A program made the translations under genes and the position numbers. A stretch of DNA of 34,209 bases from a virus, in the IMG/VR virus record IMGVR_UViG_3300017769_000053, positions 1 through 34,209 of that record; one strand, written 5' to 3'. Each line of letters opens with the position of its first letter. The first letter of the stretch is position 1. Positions 9,115 through 18,171 of the stretch are shown here, piece after piece. The notes below the pieces were generated by a model, which worked only from the letters and a program-made list of their open reading frames with translations, was not told the origin of the DNA and ran no database searches.

Positions 9115-12100
9115 TTATGCGTAAGTTGAATTTATATTGTGGCCTTCTGCTTCTACTTTTACTCTTGGGGTATAATATTGGGTTGATGATGTTGCTCTAA
9201 ATGTAAATGTAATTGTGGAACCATCAGCTGAAGCAGCCACGTCTAAATCATTAGTACCTTCATCTATAACTTTTTTAGTCCTCCATGTTCCAGAATCATT
9301 GTAACAAGCGTACACCACTTTTTGATATTTACCAGCTCCTCCAAAGCATGTAAATGTAAACCCACATGAACTACCATTTCCATTTGCATCTGCTGTTATT
9401 CCTGCCACTGCATTCCCAGATGAGTTTAATGAACCATAATTTTTTGTGTATGTAACAAATCCACTACCTGAAATAGCGCCTGCAACACTTAATTTATATG
9501 TAGGGGAAGTAGTGCCGATGCCGACCTGAGGCGTATTAGATGATCCACCTATAACTGTTAATCCAACGTCACCAGCTGGTGCAATATTTATTCTGTTTAA
9601 ATCTGTTGGGCTAACATATCCCGTTGCTATTGTGAAGGTGTTTTGGGAAGATTGGTCAAAAGTTAATGTCGCATTTTGTGTACCACCACTATTTCCTTCA
9701 AATCTAATTGAAGGTGCGGCGCTCCCACTAGGGTTTTTCATTAAAAGTTCACCCCCCTCAATATGTAGTTTTGCACTTGGGCTAGTAGTTCCTATACCAA
9801 CGTTGTTAGTAGTGTGTGCTATTGTTAAAGCTGGTGTAGTTCCAGCTTGATTACCTATTTGGAAATAAGTTTGACTAGTGACACCATATATGTTTTTACC
9901 TATAAGCCAATCAGCACCCGAACTAGCACCTATATATATTGCGCTAGAAGTTGCACCTGAGGTTTGATTTGAAAATTGGGCTGTAATATTTTGTGACCCA
10001 TTAGCCGAGCCAGCATCAATTACAGTTAATTTTCTAGTAGGGGAAGTTGTTCCGATACCTACATCACCAGATGTATCTATTGTTAATTTATTACTTGTAG
10101 CTAAATTAGTAGAGTCTGATATTTTAAATTTATCAGAGTCATTATTATCAATTCCTAATCTCCATCTCCTTGTACCTGAAAGCAGGAAAGACAAAGCAGC
10201 ATCGCCTGTACCATCTTGTTCTATAGTAACTCCAGCTGTTGTATCGTCGGCTGAATCATTTTGATAAACATGCAGTTTTGCTACAGGGGCAATTCCAACA
10301 CCTACGTTACCGTTGTTTAAAATAGTTGCATGAGTAATAAACGACCCAGAACCATTTCTTGTTTCAAAATTAAATGCTTGCGCGGTTGCAGATGAAGAAT
10401 CAACTGTTCTTATTCTTTGCCAGTAACTACCATCATTACTACCAATTTGCCAAGAAGCTTGTAGTTCTAAATTACCATTAACGTGCAGTTTTGCGGTAGG
10501 ATTACTCGTTCCGATTCCGACATCCCCTGAAGAATTAATCCTCATTCTTTCTGTTCCACCTATATTTGTTGATAAGAAATTATCGGTATGACTAAATCTT
10601 ATTTGATTAGCATATTCAGTCGCGCTATCATCTACTACATCTGAAAATAAAATATAAGCATTACCTGTTGTTGATGTGAGTATATTTATACCTGAAGCTG
10701 TATCACCAGTATCTCCAATGTTTAACTTATTACCTGACCAGCCTTCTTCACCTGTATCATTAATAGTTACTACTCCTCCTGATTTAATACGCATTCTTTC
10801 AGCGGTAGATCCATGCTCTTTAATAACTAAATCACAATTTACACCGCTATTAACCGGATTAAATGCCCACCCTCTATTAGGATATGAAGCGTTTTTAATA
10901 CCTAAAAACAAATTTTCTGAACCACTATCTGAAAAACTAGATATATTTCCATAAATAGTTTGACTACCATTTGAACCAACAGTATAATCATCAACTTGAA
11001 ATTTACTGCCTGGATTATGCGCTCCTCCAACTCCAACATTCCCGTTGTCTAATAAATTCATAGAAGAATTTCCACCAGTAGTTATTTGTATACCGCCTAA
11101 TGTAGTATTCCTTTTTATAGAATTATAACCAATATTACTATCTACAAAATCTATTGCTTGGCCTGAATCCATTCTAAATCCATTTGCAGCATTTACGTAG
11201 CCCGTAAAAGATGTGTTTGATGAATCTATTTTTATTGATCCATTATTTTGTGATCTTATTTCAAATACATGACCGTTTGCAGAAGTTCTAAAAGTTGCAG
11301 CATTATTTCCATTGCTACATCTTAAATGTTGAATAATACTCTCAGAAGCGTCTAATGCTTCAAAAACTGATTGTCCGCTAACATGTATACCATAATTAAA
11401 ATCCCAAGTGTCATTGCCTTCATCCCAAAGTATACTTGGCTGTGTGCTTGGTCCAGATACTTTTAACCCAGAACCACCTGAGTTTGCTTCGGATTGCCCT
11501 ACACCAACAGTTATTGTTTTATCTGAAACATCTAAATCAGTAACACTAACTGTGTTTAAATCACCAGTAACTGTTATATTACCAGTTACAATTAAATTAT
11601 CAAATGTTACATCATCAGTTGTTCTAAGATTTTGATTCATTAAATGAACCTCTGTAGCACCTTGTCCTGTATTAATTTGTGTTGCTGTTACACTTCCCGC
11701 AAATTCTGCAGCACCACCATTAATAAATTTAATGTTTGCAGTACCACTGCCATCAATAAATTCTAATCTATCAATATTAGTATCTTTATTATATTGTACA
11801 GCGTAACCATTTGCATTACCACTATTTTTACTATAAAACTGAATTTTAGAATTACCAGTTGAACTATTAACTACACCTAATGTAATAGTGGGTGAATTAC
11901 CTTGATTTAGTTTTACATTTCTTATAGATAAATCTCCTGCGCCAGAAACATCGTTAGTTGCAGCCATATTACCTGTTACATTAACACCTGTGTTTGAAGT
12001 TCTAAATTTTACAGAATTATCATATCTTAATTCTACATATTGGTTTTCTACACATCTTACCGCCCAAGAACCAGTACCGTCTAAGAAACCAATTGCAGAG

Positions 12101-14034
12101 GTAGCGCCTCCATCATAATATAAATAACCTTGTGTAGTATTGTCTCCATCATAAAAATGAATACCTCCATTAGCAGTACTTAATGATCTAAATCTTAAAT
12201 AATTATTATTGCCAGATCCATATAACTCTATACCATCATCAAAGGCAATTCTATCAACACCTGTAATATCATTATTACCCATAGCAATATCACCACTTAA
12301 AGTGCCTCCATTTAAATCTAAAACACTATCTGTATATGCTAATTCTTTTGGTGTTCCCCAGCTTGTAGCGGTTGCGCTGGCTTGATAATGATATATTTTC
12401 TTTTCACTTTTATCAAAAGCTAATAGGTTAGGATTACCACCTGAAGAATCAACATAAGAACTAATAAATAATGCGTCTTGCCAATTGCTTCCGACTGTTC
12501 CGCCTTCTATACCTGATTTTTCAACAAAGAATAATTTTAAATCATCACTAAAAGACATATCCTCTGGGGCCATATCTCTGTCATCAAAAGAACCCAAGTT
12601 ACTTGCTTCTGAAGATAATGCAACAGTACCATGTAATGTATCGGCATACACGTTTGAAAATCTTACAGAGTTAGTACCTATGTTATATGTTGAATCAGCC
12701 GCGGGTTCTATGTGCTTGTTAGTTCTAATTCGCGAAGTATTTATATTTAAAGCTTCTGCGCCACCAACAACAACTCTCCATGTATCAGATGCTTCAAATC
12801 CATAATAAGTATTTTCATCACCATTATGAACTACATAGTCATTTAAGTATAATTTATTTCCAGTAATAAAAGTTGAAGCTACATAAACCCCGTTACTATT
12901 GTATTCTTGTATTTCTAATTTACCGCCCTGACTTGCGCCTGTATTATTTTGTATTTGATAAGCGTTGTAACTAGAATCGTGTATATCACCATTGCTTGTA
13001 TCTCTATTAAAACCTAATCTACCACCAGCTGCGTCTTGCAGCATTATAGTATCCATAGTAATCTTAGTACCCGAAATATCTACATTACCCGAAAAAGTTG
13101 CATTTTGTGATGTATCTAATGTTAATACAGTGTTACTATTAGCCATTAAATTTAAATTATGACTACTATACGTACCAACTCTACCTACACTCCCTGCTAA
13201 CATTTTTACTGTTGAATTACCACTTTCTGAAACCTGTACAGTTGCATTGCTTTTTGGCCCAACAGCTATATCCCCTGTAAAAGTTGCATTACCAGTGCTA
13301 TTAACTTTTATAAGTGCTTGATCTGTTGCAGCGGCAGAAGTATCTATAGATGTTCCTGTTTTTCTACCTAATTGCCATTCATCTGCATCTTGGTATCTAG
13401 TACCCATGTACCATGTAACATCATCACCTTCATTAAACATAAATACACCCTGACCTCTGGCTTCTGGAGTATCTGTAGTTGAACTTTTAAGTATAATAGC
13501 GCCTTGTGTGTGACTGGTACCGGACCCAGTAATAGTAAGGCCTTGCCATCCAGTAGATGATGGGGGAGTTATTGATACTGGTCCTGCAAAAGTTGAGGTT
13601 CCTGTTCCATTAACATCTAAAATACCTGAAGTTGTTATATCTCCATTATCTAAAGCAATTGTAGACGTTACAGTTCCGCTTGCTTTAAATTGAATTTTAT
13701 CAGGTGTTCCTTCATCGTAAAAAATACCCCAATTAGTATATTGACCACTAACACGCCAAATTGTAGCGTCTGGCGCACCCGTAACTGCCCCTTGAAGTTT
13801 ACCTGTAAAAGCATCAGCTGCAATTACATTTTGGGATGAGTCTAGCGTTAAAGCTGTTGTAGAATTTGTTTGAAAAAATATAGAGCCAGAATTGGCAATA
13901 TTTTTGATAGTCATACCTGCAGAAGCCGAAGCTTGCCACAAATCATATTTTAAAAAGTTGTCGTTATGGCCAGTCCATAAATATACCTTCCCAGCGGATG
14001 GAAGTCTAATGTCAGAAAGAAATGGTATTGCCAT
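9115..14034 (-). CDS. Giant tail-fibre-type structural protein (1639 aa)
   Basis: The N-terminus (MAIPFLSDIRLPSAGKVYLW) shares MAIPFL with the 472-aa fibre just upstream, suggesting a common attachment signal. The middle mixes ATF-x-G repeats with several 'VGIGTTSPTAKLHV' repeats (coding about 9490-11030), a motif widespread in phage fibre stalks. A module ending SILWDEGNDTWDF (about 11400-11600) is shared with both neighbouring fibres. The C-terminus from about residue 1520 (TYTKNYGSLNSSGNAV to the end) is non-repetitive and cysteine-containing, a likely receptor-binding head. Length far exceeds common podovirus fibres. Confidence 0.75.
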   Translation of the reverse strand: MAIPFLSDIRLPSAGKVYLWTGHNDNFLKYDLWQASASAGMTIKNIANSGSIFFQTNSTTALTLDSSQNVIAADAFTGKLQGAVTGAPDATIWRVSGQYTNWGIFYDEGTPDKIQFKASGTVTSTIALDNGDITTSGILDVNGTGTSTFAGPVSITPPSSTGWQGLTITGSGTSHTQGAIILKSSTTDTPEARGQGVFMFNEGDDVTWYMGTRYQDADEWQLGRKTGTSIDTSAAATDQALIKVNSTGNATFTGDIAVGPKSNATVQVSESGNSTVKMLAGSVGRVGTYSSHNLNLMANSNTVLTLDTSQNATFSGNVDISGTKITMDTIMLQDAAGGRLGFNRDTSNGDIHDSSYNAYQIQNNTGASQGGKLEIQEYNSNGVYVASTFITGNKLYLNDYVVHNGDENTYYGFEASDTWRVVVGGAEALNINTSRIRTNKHIEPAADSTYNIGTNSVRFSNVYADTLHGTVALSSEASNLGSFDDRDMAPEDMSFSDDLKLFFVEKSGIEGGTVGSNWQDALFISSYVDSSGGNPNLLAFDKSEKKIYHYQASATATSWGTPKELAYTDSVLDLNGGTLSGDIAMGNNDITGVDRIAFDDGIELYGSGNNNYLRFRSLSTANGGIHFYDGDNTTQGYLYYDGGATSAIGFLDGTGSWAVRCVENQYVELRYDNSVKFRTSNTGVNVTGNMAATNDVSGAGDLSIRNVKLNQGNSPTITLGVVNSSTGNSKIQFYSKNSGNANGYAVQYNKDTNIDRLEFIDGSGTANIKFINGGAAEFAGSVTATQINTGQGATEVHLMNQNLRTTDDVTFDNLIVTGNITVTGDLNTVSVTDLDVSDKTITVGVGQSEANSGGSGLKVSGPSTQPSILWDEGNDTWDFNYGIHVSGQSVFEALDASESIIQHLRCSNGNNAATFRTSANGHVFEIRSQNNGSIKIDSSNTSFTGYVNAANGFRMDSGQAIDFVDSNIGYNSIKRNTTLGGIQITTGGNSSMNLLDNGNVGVGGAHNPGSKFQVDDYTVGSNGSQTIYGNISSFSDSGSENLFLGIKNASYPNRGWAFNPVNSGVNCDLVIKEHGSTAERMRIKSGGVVTINDTGEEGWSGNKLNIGDTGDTASGINILTSTTGNAYILFSDVVDDSATEYANQIRFSHTDNFLSTNIGGTERMRINSSGDVGIGTSNPTAKLHVNGNLELQASWQIGSNDGSYWQRIRTVDSSSATAQAFNFETRNGSGSFITHATILNNGNVGVGIAPVAKLHVYQNDSADDTTAGVTIEQDGTGDAALSFLLSGTRRWRLGIDNNDSDKFKISDSTNLATSNKLTIDTSGDVGIGTTSPTRKLTVIDAGSANGSQNITAQFSNQTSGATSSAIYIGASSGADWLIGKNIYGVTSQTYFQIGNQAGTTPALTIAHTTNNVGIGTTSPSAKLHIEGGELLMKNPSGSAAPSIRFEGNSGGTQNATLTFDQSSQNTFTIATGYVSPTDLNRINIAPAGDVGLTVIGGSSNTPQVGIGTTSPTYKLSVAGAISGSGFVTYTKNYGSLNSSGNAVAGITADANGNGSSCGFTFTCFGGAGKYQKVVYACYNDSGTWRTKKVIDEGTNDLDVAASADGSTITFTFRATSSTQYYTPRVKVEAEGHNINSTYA

Positions 14035-14052
14035 ATTACTTAATTGTATTGA

Positions 14053-14080
14053 ATATAGCGATACCTAAGCGCCGCTATAT
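14053..14080. repeat. 8-bp inverted repeat between fibre genes
   Basis: ATATAGCG and CGCTATAT enclose a 12-base loop in the 61-base gap between the 472-aa and 1639-aa fibre genes. On the plus strand it is followed by TTTTATTTTT, a terminator-like arrangement, although both flanking genes are on the minus strand. It may limit antisense transcription or stabilise or process the late mRNA. Confidence 0.4.
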
Positions 14081-14095
14081 TTTATTTTTATATTA

Positions 14096-15514
14096 TTAAC
14101 CTACTGTACTAATAAGAACACGAACATCTCCATTTGCAGGAGCAGATCCAAATGTCATTGTAACTTGCTTGTTATTAGTTCTTACAACATCAGCATAAAC
14201 AGTTTCATAAGAGCTAACATCAAATAATTGAACTATCACATCTTTTGAACCTAAATTATGGGTAACAGCTATTGATGTAGCCGAACCATCACCGATAGTT
14301 GTTGCAAATGTTCTAGGTATTTTATATGTAGTAAGGGCTGGGGTTGAGGCATGATCAAATGCTGTATATTCCCAATCATCATCAGTTTCATCCCATCTTA
14401 ATTCAACATTAGTTTGGTTACCTCTTTCAATTATAATACCAGCATCTTCAGTTGGTGTGCCAGTTACATTATCATTAAGAACAATTTTATTATCATCAAC
14501 TGTTAATGTTTCAGAATTTACAGTTGTTGTAGTACCTTCAACCGTAAGTGTACCTCTAACAACTACTACTGTATCATTATCTCCATCCCCAATATAAACA
14601 GTATCACCAGAATCAAACCCGGCTAATCTGCTTTTTAAATTTGCTTCACTAACATCGTCGTTTGGAGTTGTAAAAGAATCACCTAAGTTTCTTTCTGTTC
14701 CATTAACAGTCATACTAGAATTAGCTAAATGTACATTATCAACAGAACCATCAGTAATATGTTCTGAGTTAATAGCATCATCTTCAATTTTAGCGCCAGT
14801 AACAGCATCAGCAGCTAATTGTAATGTGTCTACCCCACCATCTGCAATTCTTATTCTAATTATATCATCTTGGGAAGCACCTTCAATTTTAATACCAGTA
14901 CCGTCAAATAATTTTAAAGTATCATTATTACTATCAGCCTCAAGGTTTCTTGTTGATGCAAAAGTAAGTGAGCCACTGTGCGCTGGGTTTGTTGCAACTG
15001 TTTTGAATATATTTTGACCAGAACCTTTGTCTGTATTTCTGAACTCTAAAGTAAAAGGATCAGTGTCCCCACCTGTACCAGTTCCAGTCCAGGTGATGTC
15101 AACTCCGCCACCTTCAGTAAATTTAACTTCTTTATTATGATTTATTGTTTTTTCGGTCCCCTCGCCATCTTCTAAGAAAAATTTCATTGCGGCAGCTCCA
15201 TCAATTGTAATAGCACCGCCTGATTCAGATAATGTTATATTTGTACCACCGATTAAGTTTAATGTTTCAGTAGCGCCAATTGAAGAACCATCTGCTTGAA
15301 CAGTTCTAAATGTGTTTGTATCTCCTGTTAATGAAACCCATTCCCCGGATCCACCATCTGGGTGTGAATAGTACTTTATTGTATTAGTTCCAGTATCGTA
15401 TATTAATTTACCCCTTACGTTTGCTGCTGCGCCAGAGGTTGTTTTATGTAAAATAGCGTTTTGCAGCTCTGATACATCTCGTAAGTCTAAGTGATTTAAA
15501 AATGGTATTGCCAT
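14096..15514 (-). CDS. Tail-fibre-type protein (472 aa)
   Basis: Starts MAIPFLNHLDLRDVSELQNAIL, then NVRGKLIYDTGTNTIKYY, the kind of N-terminal segment seen in marine phage fibres. The middle holds Gly/Thr/Asp-rich beta repeats. At about residues 315-384 lies a module (GTLTVEGTTTTVNSETL ... ELRWDETDDDWEY) shared with the 1639-aa and 2167-aa fibres. The C-terminal ~65 residues (SIAVTHNLGSKDVIVQLFD ... VRVLIS) resemble the C-terminus of the 113-aa protein next door, suggesting a common terminal domain. It probably trimerises as part of the tail-fibre system. Confidence 0.75.
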   Translation of the reverse strand: MAIPFLNHLDLRDVSELQNAILHKTTSGAAANVRGKLIYDTGTNTIKYYSHPDGGSGEWVSLTGDTNTFRTVQADGSSIGATETLNLIGGTNITLSESGGAITIDGAAAMKFFLEDGEGTEKTINHNKEVKFTEGGGVDITWTGTGTGGDTDPFTLEFRNTDKGSGQNIFKTVATNPAHSGSLTFASTRNLEADSNNDTLKLFDGTGIKIEGASQDDIIRIRIADGGVDTLQLAADAVTGAKIEDDAINSEHITDGSVDNVHLANSSMTVNGTERNLGDSFTTPNDDVSEANLKSRLAGFDSGDTVYIGDGDNDTVVVVRGTLTVEGTTTTVNSETLTVDDNKIVLNDNVTGTPTEDAGIIIERGNQTNVELRWDETDDDWEYTAFDHASTPALTTYKIPRTFATTIGDGSATSIAVTHNLGSKDVIVQLFDVSSYETVYADVVRTNNKQVTMTFGSAPANGDVRVLISTVG

Positions 15515-15518
15515 AGTT

Positions 15519-15860
15519 TTAGTTTAAGTATGCGTAACCGCTTTCTGCAGCCGCTAAAGTTATTGTTATAGTATTGTTGTTGTTGTATTTTACGCCAGCA
15601 AATGCGCCTACATTTTCATAGACTTCATCGCTGCTTGAGAATTTTAAGCTAACACTTGGAAAGGATTCAGTATCATGATTTATTGTCCAAGTATTTGATG
15701 CTGTATTTTGATGATGTGTATAAACAGACCCTTTTCTTATAAATTTTCTTAAATCTTCAATTTTATAATTTTTTGTTTGGCCAGTTGTACCATCTGTACC
15801 TAAAAGCTTATCATTATTATTGATAGTATTATCTACAGAAAGGTTTTTAATTCTAGGCAT
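15519..15860 (-). CDS. Short fibre-like protein sharing the C-terminal domain of the 472-aa fibre
   Basis: A 113-residue protein beginning MPRIKNLSVDNTI. A longer in-frame extension to 15947 is rejected because the ATG at 15860 is coupled (TAATG) to the holin stop and the extension lies within the holin gene. Residues about 20-40 (DKLLGTDGTTGQTKNYKIE) resemble fibre linker segments. The C-terminal part (TWTINHDTESFPSVSLKF ... ESGYAYLN) parallels 'VTHNLGSKDVIVQLFD ... ANGDVRVLI' in the 472-aa fibre. It is probably a short fibre tip or adaptor. Confidence 0.65.
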   Translation of the reverse strand: MPRIKNLSVDNTINNNDKLLGTDGTTGQTKNYKIEDLRKFIRKGSVYTHHQNTASNTWTINHDTESFPSVSLKFSSSDEVYENVGAFAGVKYNNNNTITITLAAAESGYAYLN

Positions 15861-16258
15861 TATTTTTTTCTTATTTTTTCGACTGATCGTCCGCCAAAAT
15901 ATGCGCCGATTACAGTTATTAAAACTAGCTGAAGTAAGTCTGTCCACTTTTCTTCAACTGTAAATTCTATAGAACCAGAATCAATAAAAACCATTAATAC
16001 AGTAGTTACAATTAAGAATACTAATACTAAAGGTCTAACCGAACGGGTTAACCAGTTTCCATGCTCCAAGTCTGCTTTCCATCTTTCGGTAACATTCTTT
16101 TGCATTTCTTTTTCTGCTTCTATAAATATTTGCGTCATTTCTTTTTCGAACTCAGCTTTTTCATCTTTAGTTCGTATAAACTTATCAGCAACGCCAGCCA
16201 GCTTGTCTACAACTACACCGCCAGCATTACCAAATAGTTTAGATAATATTTTAGACAT
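15860..16258 (-). CDS. Holin of the GTA-type three-TM family
   Basis: The 132-residue protein has a charged amphipathic N-terminal half, the family-typical segment RWKADLEHGNWLTRSVRPL (residues 59-77), and two clear hydrophobic segments: about 75-92 (RPLVLVFLIVTTVLMVFI) and 108-122 (LLQLVLITVIGAYFG), ending with a positive tail. This matches the 'holin of 3TMs, for gene-transfer release' family. Holins make pores in the inner membrane to time lysis. No endolysin is recognisable nearby. It sits between a secreted protein and the fibre genes, one base after the former. Confidence 0.8.
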   Translation of the reverse strand: MSKILSKLFGNAGGVVVDKLAGVADKFIRTKDEKAEFEKEMTQIFIEAEKEMQKNVTERWKADLEHGNWLTRSVRPLVLVFLIVTTVLMVFIDSGSIEFTVEEKWTDLLQLVLITVIGAYFGGRSVEKIRKK

Positions 16259-16259
16259 A

Positions 16260-16658
16260 TTATTTTATTTCTTTTCTAATAAGATTATGGGTTGCATGAT
16301 AATCACCAGTATAGAGCACTTCTATAATCGATTCATCTACAAATCTATATTCTGCATATACCACCCACTCATCAATATTTACATGTTCAATTTTTGTTTT
16401 TATCGATAGAGTGTCTATATCTTTATACTCATCTTCTTCATAAACTAGTATTAAATCGTTTTCAACGCTTAACACCTCTTCTTTGATTAAGTTATTCCCC
16501 GCAAAAGAAAAATTTGTAAACTCGTATCCATTTTTTTCATTATATGATATAGCTACATAATTGTCTTCTACTTGGGTATCAGCCCATAGTCCTTGATAGT
16601 CTTGACTAAATATAGTTCCGCTAAACAGCAGAGCTATTAATAAAATTGTTTTTTTCAT
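16260..16658 (-). CDS. Secreted protein with flavobacterial-type signal peptide
   Basis: Residues 1-19 (MKKTILLIALLFSGTIFSQ) form a classic signal peptide with the FSQ cleavage context frequent in Flavobacteriia. The mature ~113 residues are acidic and predicted beta-rich (alternating V/I/Y), beginning DYQGLWAD, with no lipobox cysteine and no second membrane segment. It would be exported to the periplasm. It lies directly upstream of the holin in the late operon, suggesting a role in lysis, envelope change or superinfection exclusion; none is proven. The leader before its ATG is a six-unit pentanucleotide repeat. Confidence 0.7.
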   Translation of the reverse strand: MKKTILLIALLFSGTIFSQDYQGLWADTQVEDNYVAISYNEKNGYEFTNFSFAGNNLIKEEVLSVENDLILVYEEDEYKDIDTLSIKTKIEHVNIDEWVVYAEYRFVDESIIEVLYTGDYHATHNLIRKEIK

Positions 16659-16660
16659 AA

Positions 16661-16690
16661 TTTAATTTAATTTAATTTAATTTAATTTAA
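16661..16690 (-). repeat. Pentanucleotide microsatellite (TTTAA x6) in a gene leader
   Basis: Six perfect TTTAA units (AATTA/TTAAA on the coding strand) end two bases before the ATG of the secreted protein. Change in unit number would change leader length by 5 bases and could tune translation in a host that relies on A/T-rich leaders rather than Shine-Dalgarno pairing. Confidence 0.85.
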
Positions 16691-16702
16691 GCAAAAATTT
16701 AC

Positions 16703-17500
16703 TTAATTTTGTTCAAAAGCATTTCGTCCTCTTTTAAAAGCCCTTTTAAGAACATTACTTGCATCTTCTTTTCTAGCTCGGCTAGAAGTTTGATCATCTC
16801 TATAAAATTTTGTTTTGAATTTTTTAAGATTACCCCCATCCATTTCTTGTGGGTTTTTCTGTAAATAAGGTGCATTCGTAGGTATATTACCTCCGCTGAA
16901 AAATTGTCCTGGGTATGGTTTTCTTTCTTTACTATAATTACCATCTGTAACGCCACTTCTTCTAAGATTGTACATTGTATGCGCTTTTAAGCTACTTAAA
17001 CCTTCAGGATTATTACCATATTTTTTAAAGTCTTTTCCTAAATCCTTGCCATACAATTGCTGAGCTTTAAATCCTTGGCCTTTGTTTACCATTGTTAAAG
17101 AATCTTTCACCATTCCTTTAATTACAGCATAATCTGCACTGGTTTGTTTTCCACCGCCAACAGCTTCTCTTGTTGGTATTTCGGAAGCTCTATTTCCCCT
17201 GCCTCCTAAATAATTTTTAGCCATTCTAGCTCCGTCATAGTTACTTCTTGTACTGGATATTTCTTTTCTATAAGAGTCAAATTTTTGTCTTACAAATTGA
17301 GGCTGACCACCTATTATTTCTGTTTTTTTGTCTTCAGGGTCTTGGTACATTACTTTGTCCATTTCCATTGCTGGGCTACCTGCTACTTTTGCCATATAGG
17401 CAACTTCAGGTGATTTCATTTTAAACACCTTATCAGCTGCAACGGGATCAAACCCGTTTGCTATAGCTTTTGCCTTGGCTTTTTGTTTTTTGTCTGGCAT
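16703..17500 (-). CDS. Basic hypothetical protein (265 aa)
   Basis: A lysine/arginine-rich protein (start MPDKKQKAKAKAIANGFD, end RKEDASNVLKRAFKRGRNAF) with glycine- and asparagine-rich low-complexity stretches (YLGGRGNRASEIP). No membrane segment, signal peptide or catalytic motif is visible. High positive charge and position in the late operon fit a virion-internal or DNA-associated protein, but this is inference. It follows the 165-aa basic protein by two bases. Confidence 0.6.
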   Translation of the reverse strand: MPDKKQKAKAKAIANGFDPVAADKVFKMKSPEVAYMAKVAGSPAMEMDKVMYQDPEDKKTEIIGGQPQFVRQKFDSYRKEISSTRSNYDGARMAKNYLGGRGNRASEIPTREAVGGGKQTSADYAVIKGMVKDSLTMVNKGQGFKAQQLYGKDLGKDFKKYGNNPEGLSSLKAHTMYNLRRSGVTDGNYSKERKPYPGQFFSGGNIPTNAPYLQKNPQEMDGGNLKKFKTKFYRDDQTSSRARKEDASNVLKRAFKRGRNAFEQN

Positions 17501-17502
17501 GA

Positions 17503-18000
17503 TTATTGTTTTTTGTTATTTATGTTTTTTATTAATGCTTTATCTCTTTTTACTTTAGCTTTTTTTATTTCGCTTTTTCTATTTTTTCTTGTTTGTTTTC
17601 TACTAGCATATTCCTCTTTAGTGCTACCGTCTTTATTTTTGTCATTTCTTCTTAATCTATTAGTAGCTCTAGACTTTAATCTAGCATCTTTTATTTCATT
17701 GTATGCAGTTACTTTTGCTTTAGTTTGAGCGCTTGGTGAAGTTTCTGCAGGATTTACAACATCTGAATTAGTAGGAGATTCGTTTGCATCAAAATTAGGA
17801 AATGTAATTTCGAAAGAAGGCTCTAACATTTCACTATTCATAGCTTGCTGTTCTTTACGTATATCTGCTTGCTGTTTATTAAAATCCTGTATTGTTAATG
17901 GTTTAAATAACCCGCCCATACTTCTACTTGGATCAATAACACTAGATATAGAGTTATCCATTTTAAAAGGGTGATTTTTAATTTTTTTTAAAAATTTCAT
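17503..18000 (-). CDS. Hypothetical protein with basic C-terminal tail (165 aa)
   Basis: The N-terminal ~60 residues are mixed (DPSRSMGGLFKPLTIQDF), the middle is acidic and Pro/Ser/Asn-rich (about 65-95), and the last ~70 residues are strongly basic and probably helical (RKQTRKNRKSEIKKAKVKRD). No family recognised. It starts one base after the 55-aa gene's stop codon. The segregated charge suggests an unstructured structural or nucleic-acid-binding protein. Confidence 0.55.
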   Translation of the reverse strand: MKFLKKIKNHPFKMDNSISSVIDPSRSMGGLFKPLTIQDFNKQQADIRKEQQAMNSEMLEPSFEITFPNFDANESPTNSDVVNPAETSPSAQTKAKVTAYNEIKDARLKSRATNRLRRNDKNKDGSTKEEYASRKQTRKNRKSEIKKAKVKRDKALIKNINNKKQ

Positions 18001-18001
18001 G

Positions 18002-18169
18002 CTATTTGTATTTATATGGGAAAAATTTATTCATAGCTTCTCTTCGGCCCTCACATCCACACGGGATATTCAATCCAGTTGATACTTTGTCTACAAAACC
18101 TTTTATTCCGGTTTTTGTTGTAAAATTTTCTATTGAGTCTCCAAGACCCTGTGGTTTGTTTCTATACAT
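18002..18169 (-). CDS. 55-aa small protein with CGC...FPY motif
   Basis: This short gene encodes MYRNKPQGLGDSIENF ... GIKGFVDKVSTGL ... PCGCEGRREAMNKFFPY. The C-terminal pattern CGC-x2-RR-x2-(M/L)N-x2-FPY is one I recognise from small proteins of many Bacteroidetes phages; its function is unknown to me. It fits exactly between flanking genes (two bases after the upstream stop, one base before the next ATG), which strongly supports it being real. The two closely spaced cysteines could bind metal with another chain. Confidence 0.7.
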   Translation of the reverse strand: MYRNKPQGLGDSIENFTTKTGIKGFVDKVSTGLNIPCGCEGRREAMNKFFPYKYK

Positions 18170-18171
18170 AA

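Noticed and set aside
14053-14080. Rho-independent terminator for the fibre operon
   Set aside because: The T-rich tract follows the hairpin on the plus strand, whereas the genes on both sides are on the minus strand; kept only as an inverted repeat.
16699-16956. An 85-codon minus-strand frame
   Set aside because: It lies entirely inside the 265-aa gene in another frame, which fits the operon spacing better.
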